Shown: positions 8,922-18,571 of the stretch, piece after piece
Numbering within the stretch: the stretch's first letter is position 1
Layout of the letters: each line of letters begins with the position of its first letter
Assembly (NCBI GenBank): GCA_050486225.1
Contig: JBJHCV010000001.1
Span: 1-64,000, forward strand
Direction of reading: 5' to 3'
DNA: 64,000 nt
From: JBBDIX01 sp050486225
Lineage (GTDB): Bacteria; Actinomycetota; Nitriliruptoria; Nitriliruptorales; Nitriliruptoraceae
Program-made: the position numbers and the translations under genes
Notes under the pieces: model-generated
What the model was told of the DNA's origin: nothing
What the model saw: only the letters and a program-made list of their open reading frames with translations
The model's database searches: none

Positions 8922-10097
8922 TCAGCGGAACGCGTCGAACCCAGTGATCGCCTGCCCGAGGATCAGGGTGTGGATCTCCTCAGTGCCCTCGTAGGTGACC
9001 ACCGTCTCCATGTTCGCGGCGTGGCGCATGACGTGGTAGTCGGCCGTGATGCCGTTGGCGCCGTGCAGTGCGCGGGCCGAACGAGCGACCTCCAGGGCGG
9101 TGCGGGCGTTGTCCATCTTCCCGAGGCTGACGTGGTGCGGCGTCACGGTGCCGGCGTCCTTCATCCGCCCGATGTGCAGGGCGAGCAGCATCGCCCGGTT
9201 CGTGGCGATCATCATCTCCACGAGCCGCCGCTGCACGAGCTGGCGGGCCGCGACGGGCCCACCGAACTGTTCACGCTGTGTCGTGTACGCCAGCGCTGCC
9301 TCGTAGCAGGCGCGAGCGACCCCGGCCGTGCCGAACAGGATGCCGAAGCGCGCCTCGTTCAGGCACGACAGCGGCCCTCGCATGCTCGCGACCTCGGGCA
9401 GCACCGCGTCGTCGGGAAGCCGAACGTCGGTCAGGCTGAGTCCCGCGGTGTCGCCGGCCCGCAGCGACAGTTTCGCCGGGACCGGATGCGCCTCGAACCC
9501 GGGAGTGTCGGTCGGGACGAGGAAGCCCCGCACGCGCCCGTCTCCGTCACGAGCCCAGACGACCGCGACGTCGGCGAGGTTGCCGTTGGTGATCCACAGC
9601 TTCTCGCCGTCGAGGATCCAGTCGCCGCCGTCGCGTCGTGCGGTCGTGCGCATGCCGGCGGGATCGGATCCCGCGTCCGGTTCGGTGAGACCGAAGCATC
9701 CGACGAGTTCACCGCGAGCCATCCCCGGGAGCCACTGCTCCTTCTGCTCGTCGCTCCCGTACGAGTGGATGGGGAACATCGCGAGCGACCCCTGCACCGA
9801 CACGAGGCTGCGCAGGCCGCTGTCACCAGCGTCGAGTTCGAGCATCGCGAGCCCGTACTGGACTGCCGACGTCCCCGCGCACCCGTACCCGTCGAGGTGC
9901 ATGCCCAACAGGCCGAGCCCACCCAGTTCGGTGAACAGTTCCGCCGGCAGGCGGCCCTCGACGTACCAGTCGGCGACGTCGGGCATCACACGCTGCTGGA
10001 CCCAGCGGCGCACCGTGTCGCGGATCGTGCGTTCCTCGTCGGACAGCAGGGCGTCGACGGCGAGGAAGTCGTGGGGGTCCGGGGTGGTCATCGGCAC
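8922..10097 (-). CDS. gcdH: Acyl-CoA dehydrogenase, glutaryl-CoA dehydrogenase-like
   Basis: A 391-residue FAD enzyme that most resembles glutaryl-CoA dehydrogenases, which oxidise and decarboxylate glutaryl-CoA to crotonyl-CoA in lysine and aromatic degradation. Motifs: CFGLTEPDAGSDP (FAD and substrate binding), WITNG, and TYEGTEEIHTLILG near the C-terminus, whose Glu is the catalytic base. That last block with the ITG ending is typical of GCDH. The GTG at 10097 has AGGAG about seven bases upstream; an ATG two codons later is also possible. It stands alone, convergent to hyuAB. Other acyl-CoA substrates cannot be excluded. Confidence 0.82.
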   Translation of the reverse strand: MPMTTPDPHDFLAVDALLSDEERTIRDTVRRWVQQRVMPDVADWYVEGRLPAELFTELGGLGLLGMHLDGYGCAGTSAVQYGLAMLELDAGDSGLRSLVSVQGSLAMFPIHSYGSDEQKEQWLPGMARGELVGCFGLTEPDAGSDPAGMRTTARRDGGDWILDGEKLWITNGNLADVAVVWARDGDGRVRGFLVPTDTPGFEAHPVPAKLSLRAGDTAGLSLTDVRLPDDAVLPEVASMRGPLSCLNEARFGILFGTAGVARACYEAALAYTTQREQFGGPVAARQLVQRRLVEMMIATNRAMLLALHIGRMKDAGTVTPHHVSLGKMDNARTALEVARSARALHGANGITADYHVMRHAANMETVVTYEGTEEIHTLILGQAITGFDAFR

Positions 10098-10230
10098 GGC
10101 GAGGCTCCTGTGCGAGCGGGGAGGCGTCAGGCCCGTCAGGGCACGAGCCCGACGAGCCTACCGACGGCCGTACACACCAACCCGAGCGACGTGGCGATCC
10201 TCGCCGGCGATCGGGGACGTACCGGCGTCG

Positions 10231-11046
10231 TCAGGCCTGGGACTGTTCGGGGCCGGGGAATCCGCGAGCGACGATCGCCTCGCCGATGCGACGCACGTCC
10301 CGGTGGACGTCGTCGGCGAGCATGACTTCGAGCGCGCGGACGAACGCGTCGCCGGTCGCGTTGACCGGCACGGTGAACCGCGGGTTCTCGGACAGGATCG
10401 ACAGGGGGTTCGCCTCGATGTACTCCAGCCACGCGACCCACGCGTCGAGGTGCACGACGTAGCGGTCCCGCGTCTCCGCGGCGGCCGGGTCGGACTGCGT
10501 GCGCTGGAGCCTCAGGCGCAGCTCCCCCAGCGTCTCCTGGGTGGCCGCAGCCGACTGCTCGATCCTCTCCACCGTCTGGTCCGCGTCCAGGAACGCGTCG
10601 GCGAGCCCCGACTGGAAGCCGATCATGGCCCGTTCCGACGCGTCGATGTCCACGAGCAGCCGCAACTGTTCCCGGGTCACCCCTTCGTGGTCCTCCGGGT
10701 CGACCAGTTCGATGACGTCGTCGGCACCGACCTCGGGGATGTCGAGGTCGTCGAGGTCACGGGGCTCGCGCTGCTCGTCGGGTCCGTCGGGACCCGGTCG
10801 CGCGTCAGGATCGACGGGCAGCGCCTCTTCGGCAGCGCGGTCACCCTCGTCGCCGAGGTTCCACAGGATCGCCGTCGCCGCGCCGACCATCGCGACCAGC
10901 CCCAGCGTCGCGCCGATGAGGGCGCGCCGTCGCACCCGGGCCCGCTGCCGTTCCCACGGGGTCGGCGGCGGGCCATCCACCGCTCCGTCGGCCGGGACCG
11001 GAGGCGGACCGGCGGCAGGACCTTCGGGTGGGGTGGGGGCGGTCAC
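10231..11046 (-). CDS. Hypothetical membrane-anchored protein
   Basis: About 271 residues, no recognised family. It has a proline-rich cytoplasmic start (about 1-35), an arginine-rich stretch, one membrane helix (about 42-62) and a long extracytoplasmic domain that is acidic at first (Asp/Pro/Glu-rich linker) and then mainly helical. The first choice of start is GTG at 11046; an ATG at 11145 would run into the fumC promoter region and adds low-complexity sequence. It is divergent from fumC, sharing a 149-base intergenic region. Function unknown; the layout of one anchor plus a helical external domain fits an envelope-associated protein. Confidence 0.6.
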   Translation of the reverse strand: MTAPTPPEGPAAGPPPVPADGAVDGPPPTPWERQRARVRRRALIGATLGLVAMVGAATAILWNLGDEGDRAAEEALPVDPDARPGPDGPDEQREPRDLDDLDIPEVGADDVIELVDPEDHEGVTREQLRLLVDIDASERAMIGFQSGLADAFLDADQTVERIEQSAAATQETLGELRLRLQRTQSDPAAAETRDRYVVHLDAWVAWLEYIEANPLSILSENPRFTVPVNATGDAFVRALEVMLADDVHRDVRRIGEAIVARGFPGPEQSQA

Positions 11047-11195
11047 GGCAGTGGTCCGGCGGCAGGGAGCAGGTTCGCGCTCGACGGTACCGCGCCGCGA
11101 GCGGCCCGAACCGTGCACGCGCGCCCGCGCCGGGTCGCACCGCAACTGCGCTGCGGCCTAGCCTGACGCCGACCACGACGACCAGGAGCCCGACG

Positions 11196-12586
<1,391 letters not shown>

Positions 12587-12587
<1 letters not shown>

Positions 12588-13882
12588 TGGTCTTCCAGGG
12601 CTGGGTCATCCGGTCACTGAGCGTTCACCTGATCATCATCATGGCGATGGCGTCGACGCGCCCGATGGTCTCGTATCGCGCGCTCGAACTCGGCGCGACC
12701 AGCGCCCAGCTCGGGATGATCGCCGGCGCCTACGCCCTGCTGTCACTGTTCCTGGCCATCCCGACGGGCCGCTGGGTGGACCGTTGGGGCGAACCGCGGT
12801 TCCTGACGCTCGGATCCCTGCTGGTCATGGCGAGCGGGGTCTGGCTCACCCAGATCACGTCGCTGGCTCTGTTGGCCGCCGCCACCGCGACGCTGGGATT
12901 CGGCCACCTGACGATGATGGTCGGCATGCAGACCATCATGTCGAACGGGGGCGACCCGGCGCATCGCGACTCGCGCATCGGGGCGATGACCGTGGTCGCC
13001 GCGGTCGCGTTCGTCGTCGGGCCGGGCCTGGCCGGGTTCGTCGCCGAGGCGCCCTGGGGTGGCTTGATGACCATCTTCGCGGCCGCCGGGGTGCTCGGGG
13101 CCGTCGGTGCGGCGTTCGCGGTGTCCGTGTGGATCCGGCCTCCCGCCTCCCACGAGGTGCGCAGTGCGCCACAGGAGACTCGCGAGCCCGCACTTCGGGC
13201 GATCTCGTCGACGCTGCGCGCTCCCGGGGTGTTCCAGGCGATGTTCGCCAGCATGGCGGTGATCGCCTCGGCCGACATCGTCATCGCGTTCCTGCCCGCC
13301 TACGGCGAGGAGAACGGCATCGCGGTCAGCACGATCGGGCTGCTGCTGTCGGTGTTCGCTGCGGCCGCGATGGCGTCGCGCGCAACGGTGGTCCCCCTGC
13401 TTCGCTGGTTCGGACACCGCCTCCTGCTGACCCTGTGTGTCGTGGTGTTCGGGCTGGCGCTGGCGCTGGTCGCCACGACGACGGTGCCGCTGCTGCTCGG
13501 GATCCTGCTGTTCCTGGGCGGGTTCGCGAATGGCCTCGGCCAACCACTGACCCTGTCGTGGGTGGCGGGGCGCATCCCGCCGCGCAACCGCGGCATCGCC
13601 ATCGGCATCCGCCTGTCGGGCAACCGGGCGGCCCAGTTCGTCATCCCCATCGGCGTCGGTGCACTGGCCGGCCTCATGGGGCTCGGGTTGATCTTCGTCA
13701 CCCTCGCCGCCATGCTGCTCGGCAGCGGAGCACTCGTCGCCCGCGCCCCCACCGAGGGCCTCCAGCAGGGGCGCATCGGCGCGGCGCGACGAGCACGGGC
13801 CGCGGCGGAGGCTCCCGCCGAACCGGACACGACGACCGACGGCGACGTCCCACCGGGCAGCGGCGACCGGGAGACCCCATGA
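12587..13882 (+). CDS. Major facilitator superfamily transporter
   Basis: A 431-residue membrane protein with about 12 predicted helices and an MFS motif-A-like loop, PTGRWVDRWGEPR, between helices 2 and 3. The C-terminal 45 residues are a charged, Ala/Pro-rich cytoplasmic tail. The start codon overlaps the fumC stop (TGATG), and its own stop overlaps the glutaminase start (ATGA), so translation of all three is coupled. Being between fumC and glsA suggests transport of a dicarboxylate or amino acid, but MFS members of this shape are often exporters with unpredictable substrates. Confidence 0.85.
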
Positions 13883-14820
13883 CCTCGACCGACGACCTCG
13901 ACGACGTGCTCCGACAGGTCGCGGAGATCGCCAGACCCCACGCCGCCGACGGCCGGGTCGCCGACTACATCCCCGCGTTGGCCGCCGCCGATGCGCAGGG
14001 GTTCGCGATCTGCCTGACGGGCCTCGACGGGGACGAGCACGCGCTCGGTGACGTGGACGTCTCCTTCTCCATCCAGAGCATCTCCAAGCTGTTCTCGCTG
14101 GTGCTGGCGATGCAGCTCGCCGACGCCCACGGCGGCGTCCGCGAACACCTGTGGTCGCGCGTCGGACGCGAGCCCTCCGGCGACCCGTTCAACTCGCTCG
14201 TGCAGCTCGAGCACGAACGCGGCGTGCCCCGCAACCCGATGATCAACGCGGGGGCGCTCGTCGTGGACGACGTCCTCGTCGAGCACTGCGACGACCCGAA
14301 GCAGGCCACGCTCGACCTGCTCGAGCGGCTGTGTGGCGAGACGTTGTCCGTCGACGAGCAGGTGCTCGACTCCGAACTCGAGACCGGACACCTCAACCGG
14401 GCGATGGCGAGTCTGCTCGCGTCGTACGACAACCTGCGCAACCCCGTGGACGACGTGCTGGACGCGTACGTGTTCGCCTGCGCCATCTCCATGACCTCCC
14501 GTCAGCTGTCGAGGTCGATGCGGTTCCTCGCCAACGGAGGCGTCGAGCCGGACTCCGGAACGCGGGTCCTGTCCGAGGAGCACGCGAGACGGGTCGCGGC
14601 GATCCTGCTGACGTGCGGCACCTACGACTCCGCGGGCGAGTTCGCGTTCACCGTCGGGGTCCCGTGCAAGAGCGGGGTGAGCGGTGGCATCGTGGGACTG
14701 GTGCCGGGCCGCATGGGCCTGTGCGTGTGGTCGCCACCTCTCGACGACACCGGCAACTCGGTGGCGGGGCGCGCCGCCCTGCACGAACTCTCCCGGCGCC
14801 TCGACCTGTCGGTGGTGTGA
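13879..14820 (+). CDS. glsA: Glutaminase A
   Basis: A 313-residue serine-dependent glutaminase, converting glutamine to glutamate and ammonia. The catalytic SxxK is S67-I-S-K70 in FSIQSISKLF; NPMINAGAL and the Tyr in LASYDNLRN are also family marks. Length matches the bacterial 300-310. The ATG overlaps the MFS stop by four bases. The open frame continues upstream inside the MFS gene, but that part is an out-of-frame shadow. Placed after fumC, it supplies carbon from glutamine to the TCA cycle. Confidence 0.95.
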   Translation: MTSTDDLDDVLRQVAEIARPHAADGRVADYIPALAAADAQGFAICLTGLDGDEHALGDVDVSFSIQSISKLFSLVLAMQLADAHGGVREHLWSRVGREPSGDPFNSLVQLEHERGVPRNPMINAGALVVDDVLVEHCDDPKQATLDLLERLCGETLSVDEQVLDSELETGHLNRAMASLLASYDNLRNPVDDVLDAYVFACAISMTSRQLSRSMRFLANGGVEPDSGTRVLSEEHARRVAAILLTCGTYDSAGEFAFTVGVPCKSGVSGGIVGLVPGRMGLCVWSPPLDDTGNSVAGRAALHELSRRLDLSVV

Positions 14821-14821
14821 A

Positions 14822-14859
14822 CGCAGGCAGCCGGCGGCCTGCGGGGCCCGGCGCCGGGC
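14822..14859. terminator. Paired hairpins between convergent genes
   Basis: Two adjacent GC hairpins, a 7-bp stem at 14822-14843 and a 14-base palindrome at 14846-14859, fill the 40-base gap between the glsA stop and the stop of the leftward zinc-ribbon gene. They can act in both directions. Confidence 0.5.
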
Positions 14860-14860
14860 G

Positions 14861-15115
14861 TCACGGCAGGACGGGGAACTCCGCACCGGGCGGAAGGTCG
14901 AGTTCGAGCCGCAGCCTCGTGATCCCGTCGACACGAACCTCGACGGGAAACGCGACGGTGTCGCACCGCGGGCACCGCGCGACTCCGGTGACGGCGTCGT
15001 CCTGCGGTTCGACGGCGCCCCACGAGGCGCTCAGCCACCACCGTTCGCACGACGGGCAGTAGCCCCACAGGCCGACGTCCTCGTCGCTGTCCGGGCGGAC
15101 CTCGACCTCGTTCAC
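14861..15115 (-). CDS. Small zinc-ribbon protein coupled to the Rieske oxygenase
   Basis: An 84-residue protein with two CxxC pairs (CPSC at about 22-25 and CPRC at about 50-53) that would bind one zinc in a ribbon. The start GTG overlaps the stop of the Rieske oxygenase gene by four bases, so it is translated from the same message. Tryptophans between the Cys pairs and a beta-rich, acidic C-terminus suggest a small interaction domain. No named family is recognised. The coupling suggests a role with the oxygenase, for instance assembly or a scaffold, but this is inference. Confidence 0.65.
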   Translation of the reverse strand: MNEVEVRPDSDEDVGLWGYCPSCERWWLSASWGAVEPQDDAVTGVARCPRCDTVAFPVEVRVDGITRLRLELDLPPGAEFPVLP

Positions 15116-16263
15116 GTCGCGGCCTCGGTCGCCGCCACGTCGGCGCGTTGCGCGGCGCTGCGCGTCTGCTGCGAGCGCACGGCCACCCGGATGCGTTCCG
15201 CCGGTGAGAGGTCCTCGACGTCGACCTCCATCGCGTCGAGGATCCGGCGCAGCATCACGACGGCGGCATCGGTGCGGATGTGGACCTCTCGGTACCCCTC
15301 GTCTCCGTACTGCTCGATCAGTCGCTGCTGTTCCTGGACGGCCCACAGGTCCTCGCGGATCACCTCCGGCGCTCCCTCGACGATCGCATCGACGAGCGAC
15401 CGGGCGTCGGGGTCCTTCGCCCACCTGCTCCCTGCCCGGCACGCTGTATACCTGCGCCACGTGTGGGTGCGCTCCGTCCGGGGAGTGACGGTCTGGTAGA
15501 GCACGTAGCCCTGTTCCTCGTCGGTGCCCAGGCGCCCCGTCGGGGCGACGGCGGAGGTGAGCTTCACCAGGCCGGGACCGATCAGTTCGTGCATCTGGAT
15601 CCGGTCGCCGCGCACCACCCCGAACCGGTCCACGAACATCGGGCCGAACGAGAAGTCCGTGCGCCGACGGATCGTGCGCAGCACGGGGTTTCCGTCGACG
15701 CTGTCACGCTCCACGTCCATGGGCACCGACGCGTCGTTGTACGTACCGATGGTGGACTCGTGCAGCGGATAGAAGTGGGTCAGGTCGAACAGGTTCTCGA
15801 GCAGGAGTCGGTGGTTCGCCTCGACCTCCATGTCACCCGTGTCCCGGAACTCCCAGTCCGGTGTCCCGAGTTCGGGCGTCCGCGGCGGGCGAACGTCCCT
15901 CGACAGGGCCTGGTCTCCGGGCCACACCCAGACGAGCCCGTCCTGCTCGACCACGGGGAAGCTGCGCTGCCTCGACGTCGACGGGATGCGGTCGCTGCGT
16001 TCCTTCAGGGCAGGAATCCCGACACAGGTCCCGCCGGTGTCGTAGGCGAACCCGTGGTAGGGGCACTCGAGCACGTCACCCTCGAGCAGGCGACCCTCCC
16101 ACAACGGGAACCGCTTGTGGCTGCACCGTCCATCGAGGGCGACGACCTCGCCGGACTCGGCACGCCACATGACGAGCCCGATCCCGGAGACCGTCTGGTG
16201 GCGGAGTTCGCCGGTCGGGAACTCTGCGGAGAGTCCCACGGAGAACCATGCGTCACGGATCAT
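15112..16263 (-). CDS. Rieske [2Fe-2S] ring-hydroxylating/O-demethylase-type oxygenase, large subunit
   Basis: A 383-residue oxygenase component. The N-terminal Rieske domain binds its cluster through C47-x-H49 and C67-x2-H70 (CSHKRF...CPYHGF). The C-terminal catalytic domain carries the mononuclear iron site in NLFDLTHFYPLHE (D-x2-H-x4-H). The layout matches the monomeric VanA/phenylpropionate-dioxygenase-like group that removes methyl groups or hydroxylates aromatic or N-heterocyclic acids. The ATG at 16263 has GGGAGG upstream. No ferredoxin or reductase gene is adjacent, so electrons must come from elsewhere. An 84-residue zinc-ribbon gene is translationally coupled downstream. Substrate unknown. 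Confidence 0.88.
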   Translation of the reverse strand: MIRDAWFSVGLSAEFPTGELRHQTVSGIGLVMWRAESGEVVALDGRCSHKRFPLWEGRLLEGDVLECPYHGFAYDTGGTCVGIPALKERSDRIPSTSRQRSFPVVEQDGLVWVWPGDQALSRDVRPPRTPELGTPDWEFRDTGDMEVEANHRLLLENLFDLTHFYPLHESTIGTYNDASVPMDVERDSVDGNPVLRTIRRRTDFSFGPMFVDRFGVVRGDRIQMHELIGPGLVKLTSAVAPTGRLGTDEEQGYVLYQTVTPRTERTHTWRRYTACRAGSRWAKDPDARSLVDAIVEGAPEVIREDLWAVQEQQRLIEQYGDEGYREVHIRTDAAVVMLRRILDAMEVDVEDLSPAERIRVAVRSQQTRSAAQRADVAATEAAT

Positions 16264-16298
16264 CGTCGCCTCCCACGCTCGAACACCGTGGCGCGAAC

Positions 16299-17765
16299 CT
16301 AGGAAGGCGACTGGGGTGCGTCAATGGACGCCTCGGCGGCCCGCACGAGCCGCCGCGCCATCGTCGGGAACACCAGCCGATGGAACGGCGACAGGCCGTG
16401 CCAGTACACGCGGCCCCACAGTCCGTGGGGGTGGAACCTGGCCCGCTGGACCAGCTGCACCTCCTCGCCGTCGGTCTCGACGTGGAACTCCAGCCACGCA
16501 CGGCCCGGCAGTCGCATCTCCGCACGCAGGCGCAGCAGGTGCGGCGGCTCGAGCGCCTCGACCCGCCAGAAGTCGACGGCGTCACCCACGCGCAGTTCCG
16601 TCGGGTGTCGCCGGCCACGACGCAGGCCGACGCCACCCACCAGCTCGTCGAGCGCCCCGCGGATCGACCACAGCAGGCGCGGGCTGTGGTAACCGCTCGT
16701 GCCGCCGATCGCGCAGAGCGTCGCGAACAGCCGCTCGGGGGTGGCGGAGGTCGCGACCCGGCGGACGTCACCGAGCAGGGCGCCTCCGGACCAGTCGGGG
16801 TCCTCGGGCCGCGGCCCCGCGGGGTCGCCGGCGCCCGCACTCGCCCAGGTGCTGTCGACCTGCAGGTCCCGGACCCGCTGCAGGGCACGGCGGACCGCCT
16901 CGTCGACGCCGATGGGTTCGAACTCCACGTGCTGGCGTATCCGGTCGTCGTGCACGACGACCTCGTTGACGAGGCTGTCGACGAGCGGCCGCGCGACCGA
17001 CGTCGGCAGTGGTGTGACCAGGCCGATCCACAGGGACGACAGCCGCGGGGTGAGCACCGGGACGGTGACGATCAGTCGGCGTCGCAGGTGGGCGATCCGG
17101 GCATAGGTCTGCAGCAGCTGCCGATAGGTGAGCACGTCCGCGCCCCCGATCTCGTACACCCCTGGTGGCACCCGCTGAGGATCGACCGCCGCCACCAGGT
17201 ACCGGAGCACGTCACGGATGGCGATGGGTTGCGTGCGCGTGTCGACCCACCTCGGGGCGACCATGACGGGCAGCACCTCGACGAGGTGGCGCAGCATCTC
17301 GAACGACGTCGAGCCCGATCCCAGCACCACGCCGGCACGCAGCTCCACCACTGGCACCGGCCCCTGCGCGAGCTCGCGGCCGACCGCCTGTCGGGATCGC
17401 AGGTGCGCCGACAGTGCGTCGTCCTCGCGACCCAGCCCGCCGAGGTACACGATGCGCTGCACACCCGCGGTGGCCGCGGCGTCACGCACGGTGCGCGCGC
17501 CGTCACGTTCACGGGCGGCGAAGTCGCCGCTCGCGGCCATGGCGTGCACCAGGAACACGACGACGTCGACGTCCTGACAGGCCACCGCCATCGACGACGC
17601 GTCCCCGACGTCTGCCTGCGTCACCTCGACGCGGTCACTCCAGGGGCGTCCACCCAACCGGGCGGGATCGCGGGCCGCGCAGCGCACCTCGAACCCAGCG
17701 TCGAGCAGTTCGGGGACGAGGCGGCCCCCCACGTAGCCGGACGCGCCGAGCACGAGCACACGCAT
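16299..17765 (-). CDS. NAD(P)-binding SDR with C-terminal DUF2867 domain
   Basis: A 488-residue two-domain protein. Residues 1-300 are an atypical short-chain dehydrogenase (NmrA-like) with the nucleotide motif VLGASGYVGGRL at 5-16. Residues from about 320 to the end match the DUF2867 domain, a SRPBCC/START-like helix-grip fold seen fused to such SDRs. The combination is common in Actinobacteria; the function is uncharacterised and may be lipid or ubiquinone-like substrate handling. ATG 17765 has AAGGGA upstream. It lies 86 bases past the selenoprotein gene and 35 bases before the Rieske gene, all leftward. Confidence 0.8.
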   Translation of the reverse strand: MRVLVLGASGYVGGRLVPELLDAGFEVRCAARDPARLGGRPWSDRVEVTQADVGDASSMAVACQDVDVVVFLVHAMAASGDFAARERDGARTVRDAAATAGVQRIVYLGGLGREDDALSAHLRSRQAVGRELAQGPVPVVELRAGVVLGSGSTSFEMLRHLVEVLPVMVAPRWVDTRTQPIAIRDVLRYLVAAVDPQRVPPGVYEIGGADVLTYRQLLQTYARIAHLRRRLIVTVPVLTPRLSSLWIGLVTPLPTSVARPLVDSLVNEVVVHDDRIRQHVEFEPIGVDEAVRRALQRVRDLQVDSTWASAGAGDPAGPRPEDPDWSGGALLGDVRRVATSATPERLFATLCAIGGTSGYHSPRLLWSIRGALDELVGGVGLRRGRRHPTELRVGDAVDFWRVEALEPPHLLRLRAEMRLPGRAWLEFHVETDGEEVQLVQRARFHPHGLWGRVYWHGLSPFHRLVFPTMARRLVRAAEASIDAPQSPS

Positions 17766-17851
17766 CCGAGATCCCTTCGACGCGCACGGTGCGCGATCAC
17801 CGGTGGTTCGTCACCCGACGCGTGTCGGACCGTGCGCTCGGTCGGGTCGCC

Positions 17852-18469
17852 CTACGCGTGCTCGTGGCCGTGATGGATGTCGCCGACGCCGACGACCTCC
17901 TGAACGCCATCAGCGCGCACCCGCCCGAGCCCGAGGGGCCCCTGCCCGTGCTGGGTCCCGAGCGTGATGATCCATCGCTGCTGACCGAGCGTCATGGCGA
18001 TGAAGTAGCCGAGTTCGACGAGTTCCGGCACGGAGAAGTGCTGGTGGAGACGCTCCCACAGTTCGTCGTCGGCGCGGGACGGATCCCACGTGATCGCATC
18101 GGCGTAGTCGAGGGCCGTCCTGGTGCGGTCGTCGAAGCGATCGTTCGTGCGGTAGTTGATCACCTCGTCGTAGTCATCTTCGGTGACGCCTTGCTGCTCG
18201 GACCGAGCAGACCGGACGTTGCCTCAGTACGTGCACCCGATGGTCTTCGACACGTAGATCCGACACAGCTGCTTGATGGAGTCGTCGACCACACCCCCGT
18301 CGTACACGTCCTCCCACGTGGTCGAGAAGCTGCGCAGCACACCGGGGTGGTGCGCCCGGATGGCCTGCATGTCCGGACCCGGACGGCCGCGTCGACGCGC
18401 GTCCTCCAGGAAGCCGAGGACCTCTGGGTCCTCGATGCTGTCGAGATCGACGAATGGAAGGCGCGGCAT
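17852..18469 (-). CDS. CMD/AhpD-family selenoprotein (CxxU, in-frame TGA = Sec82)
   Basis: A 205-residue carboxymuconolactone-decarboxylase/AhpD-like protein read through a TGA at 18226-18224. Upstream of the TGA the frame gives LCRIYVSKTIGCTY; downstream it continues as GNVRSARSEQQG. In AhpD relatives this block is C-x-Y-C-x-x-x-x-S, so the TGA falls exactly on the second redox cysteine (C79-T-Y-U82). The frame keeps family sequence to the end (SVPELVELGYFIAM, then GQQRWIITLG) with high-GC codon use on both sides. ATG 18469 has GGGAGAG upstream. A hairpin with a GGUCC loop lies 14-30 bases past the TGA. Expected role: thiol/selenol peroxidase or AhpC-type reductase partner. A nonsense mutation or single-base sequencing error (TGC to TGA) is the main alternative. 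Confidence 0.75.
18186..18219 (-). promoter_or_regulatory. Candidate bacterial SECIS element
   Basis: Counting from the base after the TGA, positions 14-19 pair with 25-30 (CUGCUC/GAGCAG) around a five-base loop GGUCC. Below it U13 can bulge beside a G12-C31 pair, and positions 5-9 pair with 34-38. Bacterial SECIS hairpins sit within about 16-37 bases of the UGA, need a G among the first loop bases, and in E. coli fdhF have a GGUCU loop core and a bulged U on the 5' side. This hairpin meets those points except that its upper stem is longer. Confidence 0.6.
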
Positions 18470-18480
18470 CTGGACTCTCC

Positions 18481-18503
18481 CGGGTCGACGTGCACGTGAC
18501 CCG
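18481..18503 (-). promoter_or_regulatory. Palindromic operator at the selenoprotein promoter
   Basis: A near-perfect palindrome of 23 bases (CGGGTC..ACGTG/CACGT..GACCCG, one bulged base) lies directly after the predicted -10 and therefore over the transcription start, just 12 bases before the gene. The position fits a repressor site. No candidate regulator gene is adjacent. Confidence 0.4.
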
Positions 18504-18532
18504 AGCCTTGCACCGCACCCGGGCGGCGTCAA
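18504..18532 (-). promoter_or_regulatory. Promoter of the selenoprotein gene
   Basis: TTGACG (18532-18527), a 17-base spacer and AAGGCT (18509-18504) read leftward. The -35 region ACTGGTTGACGCC is identical over 13 bases to that of the receptor promoter at 1.3 kb. The -10 is a weak match, which would suit a regulated promoter. Confidence 0.4.
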
Positions 18533-18571
18533 CCAGTACCCCGGCCGGCAACCGCCGACGCGAGTGCGCCC

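Noticed and set aside
12784..13878. An upstream extension giving glutaminase 678 residues
   Set aside because: The extension lies in another frame of the MFS transporter gene and is Arg/Gly/Pro-rich shadow sequence; the real start at 13879 has the ATGA overlap and the family N-terminus.
17852..18532. Two separate small genes (18224-18532 and 17852-18163) instead of one selenoprotein
   Set aside because: They are in the same frame, separated by 61 coding-like bases and one TGA, and each matches only half of a single CMD/AhpD domain; the second half has no ribosome site at its ATG.
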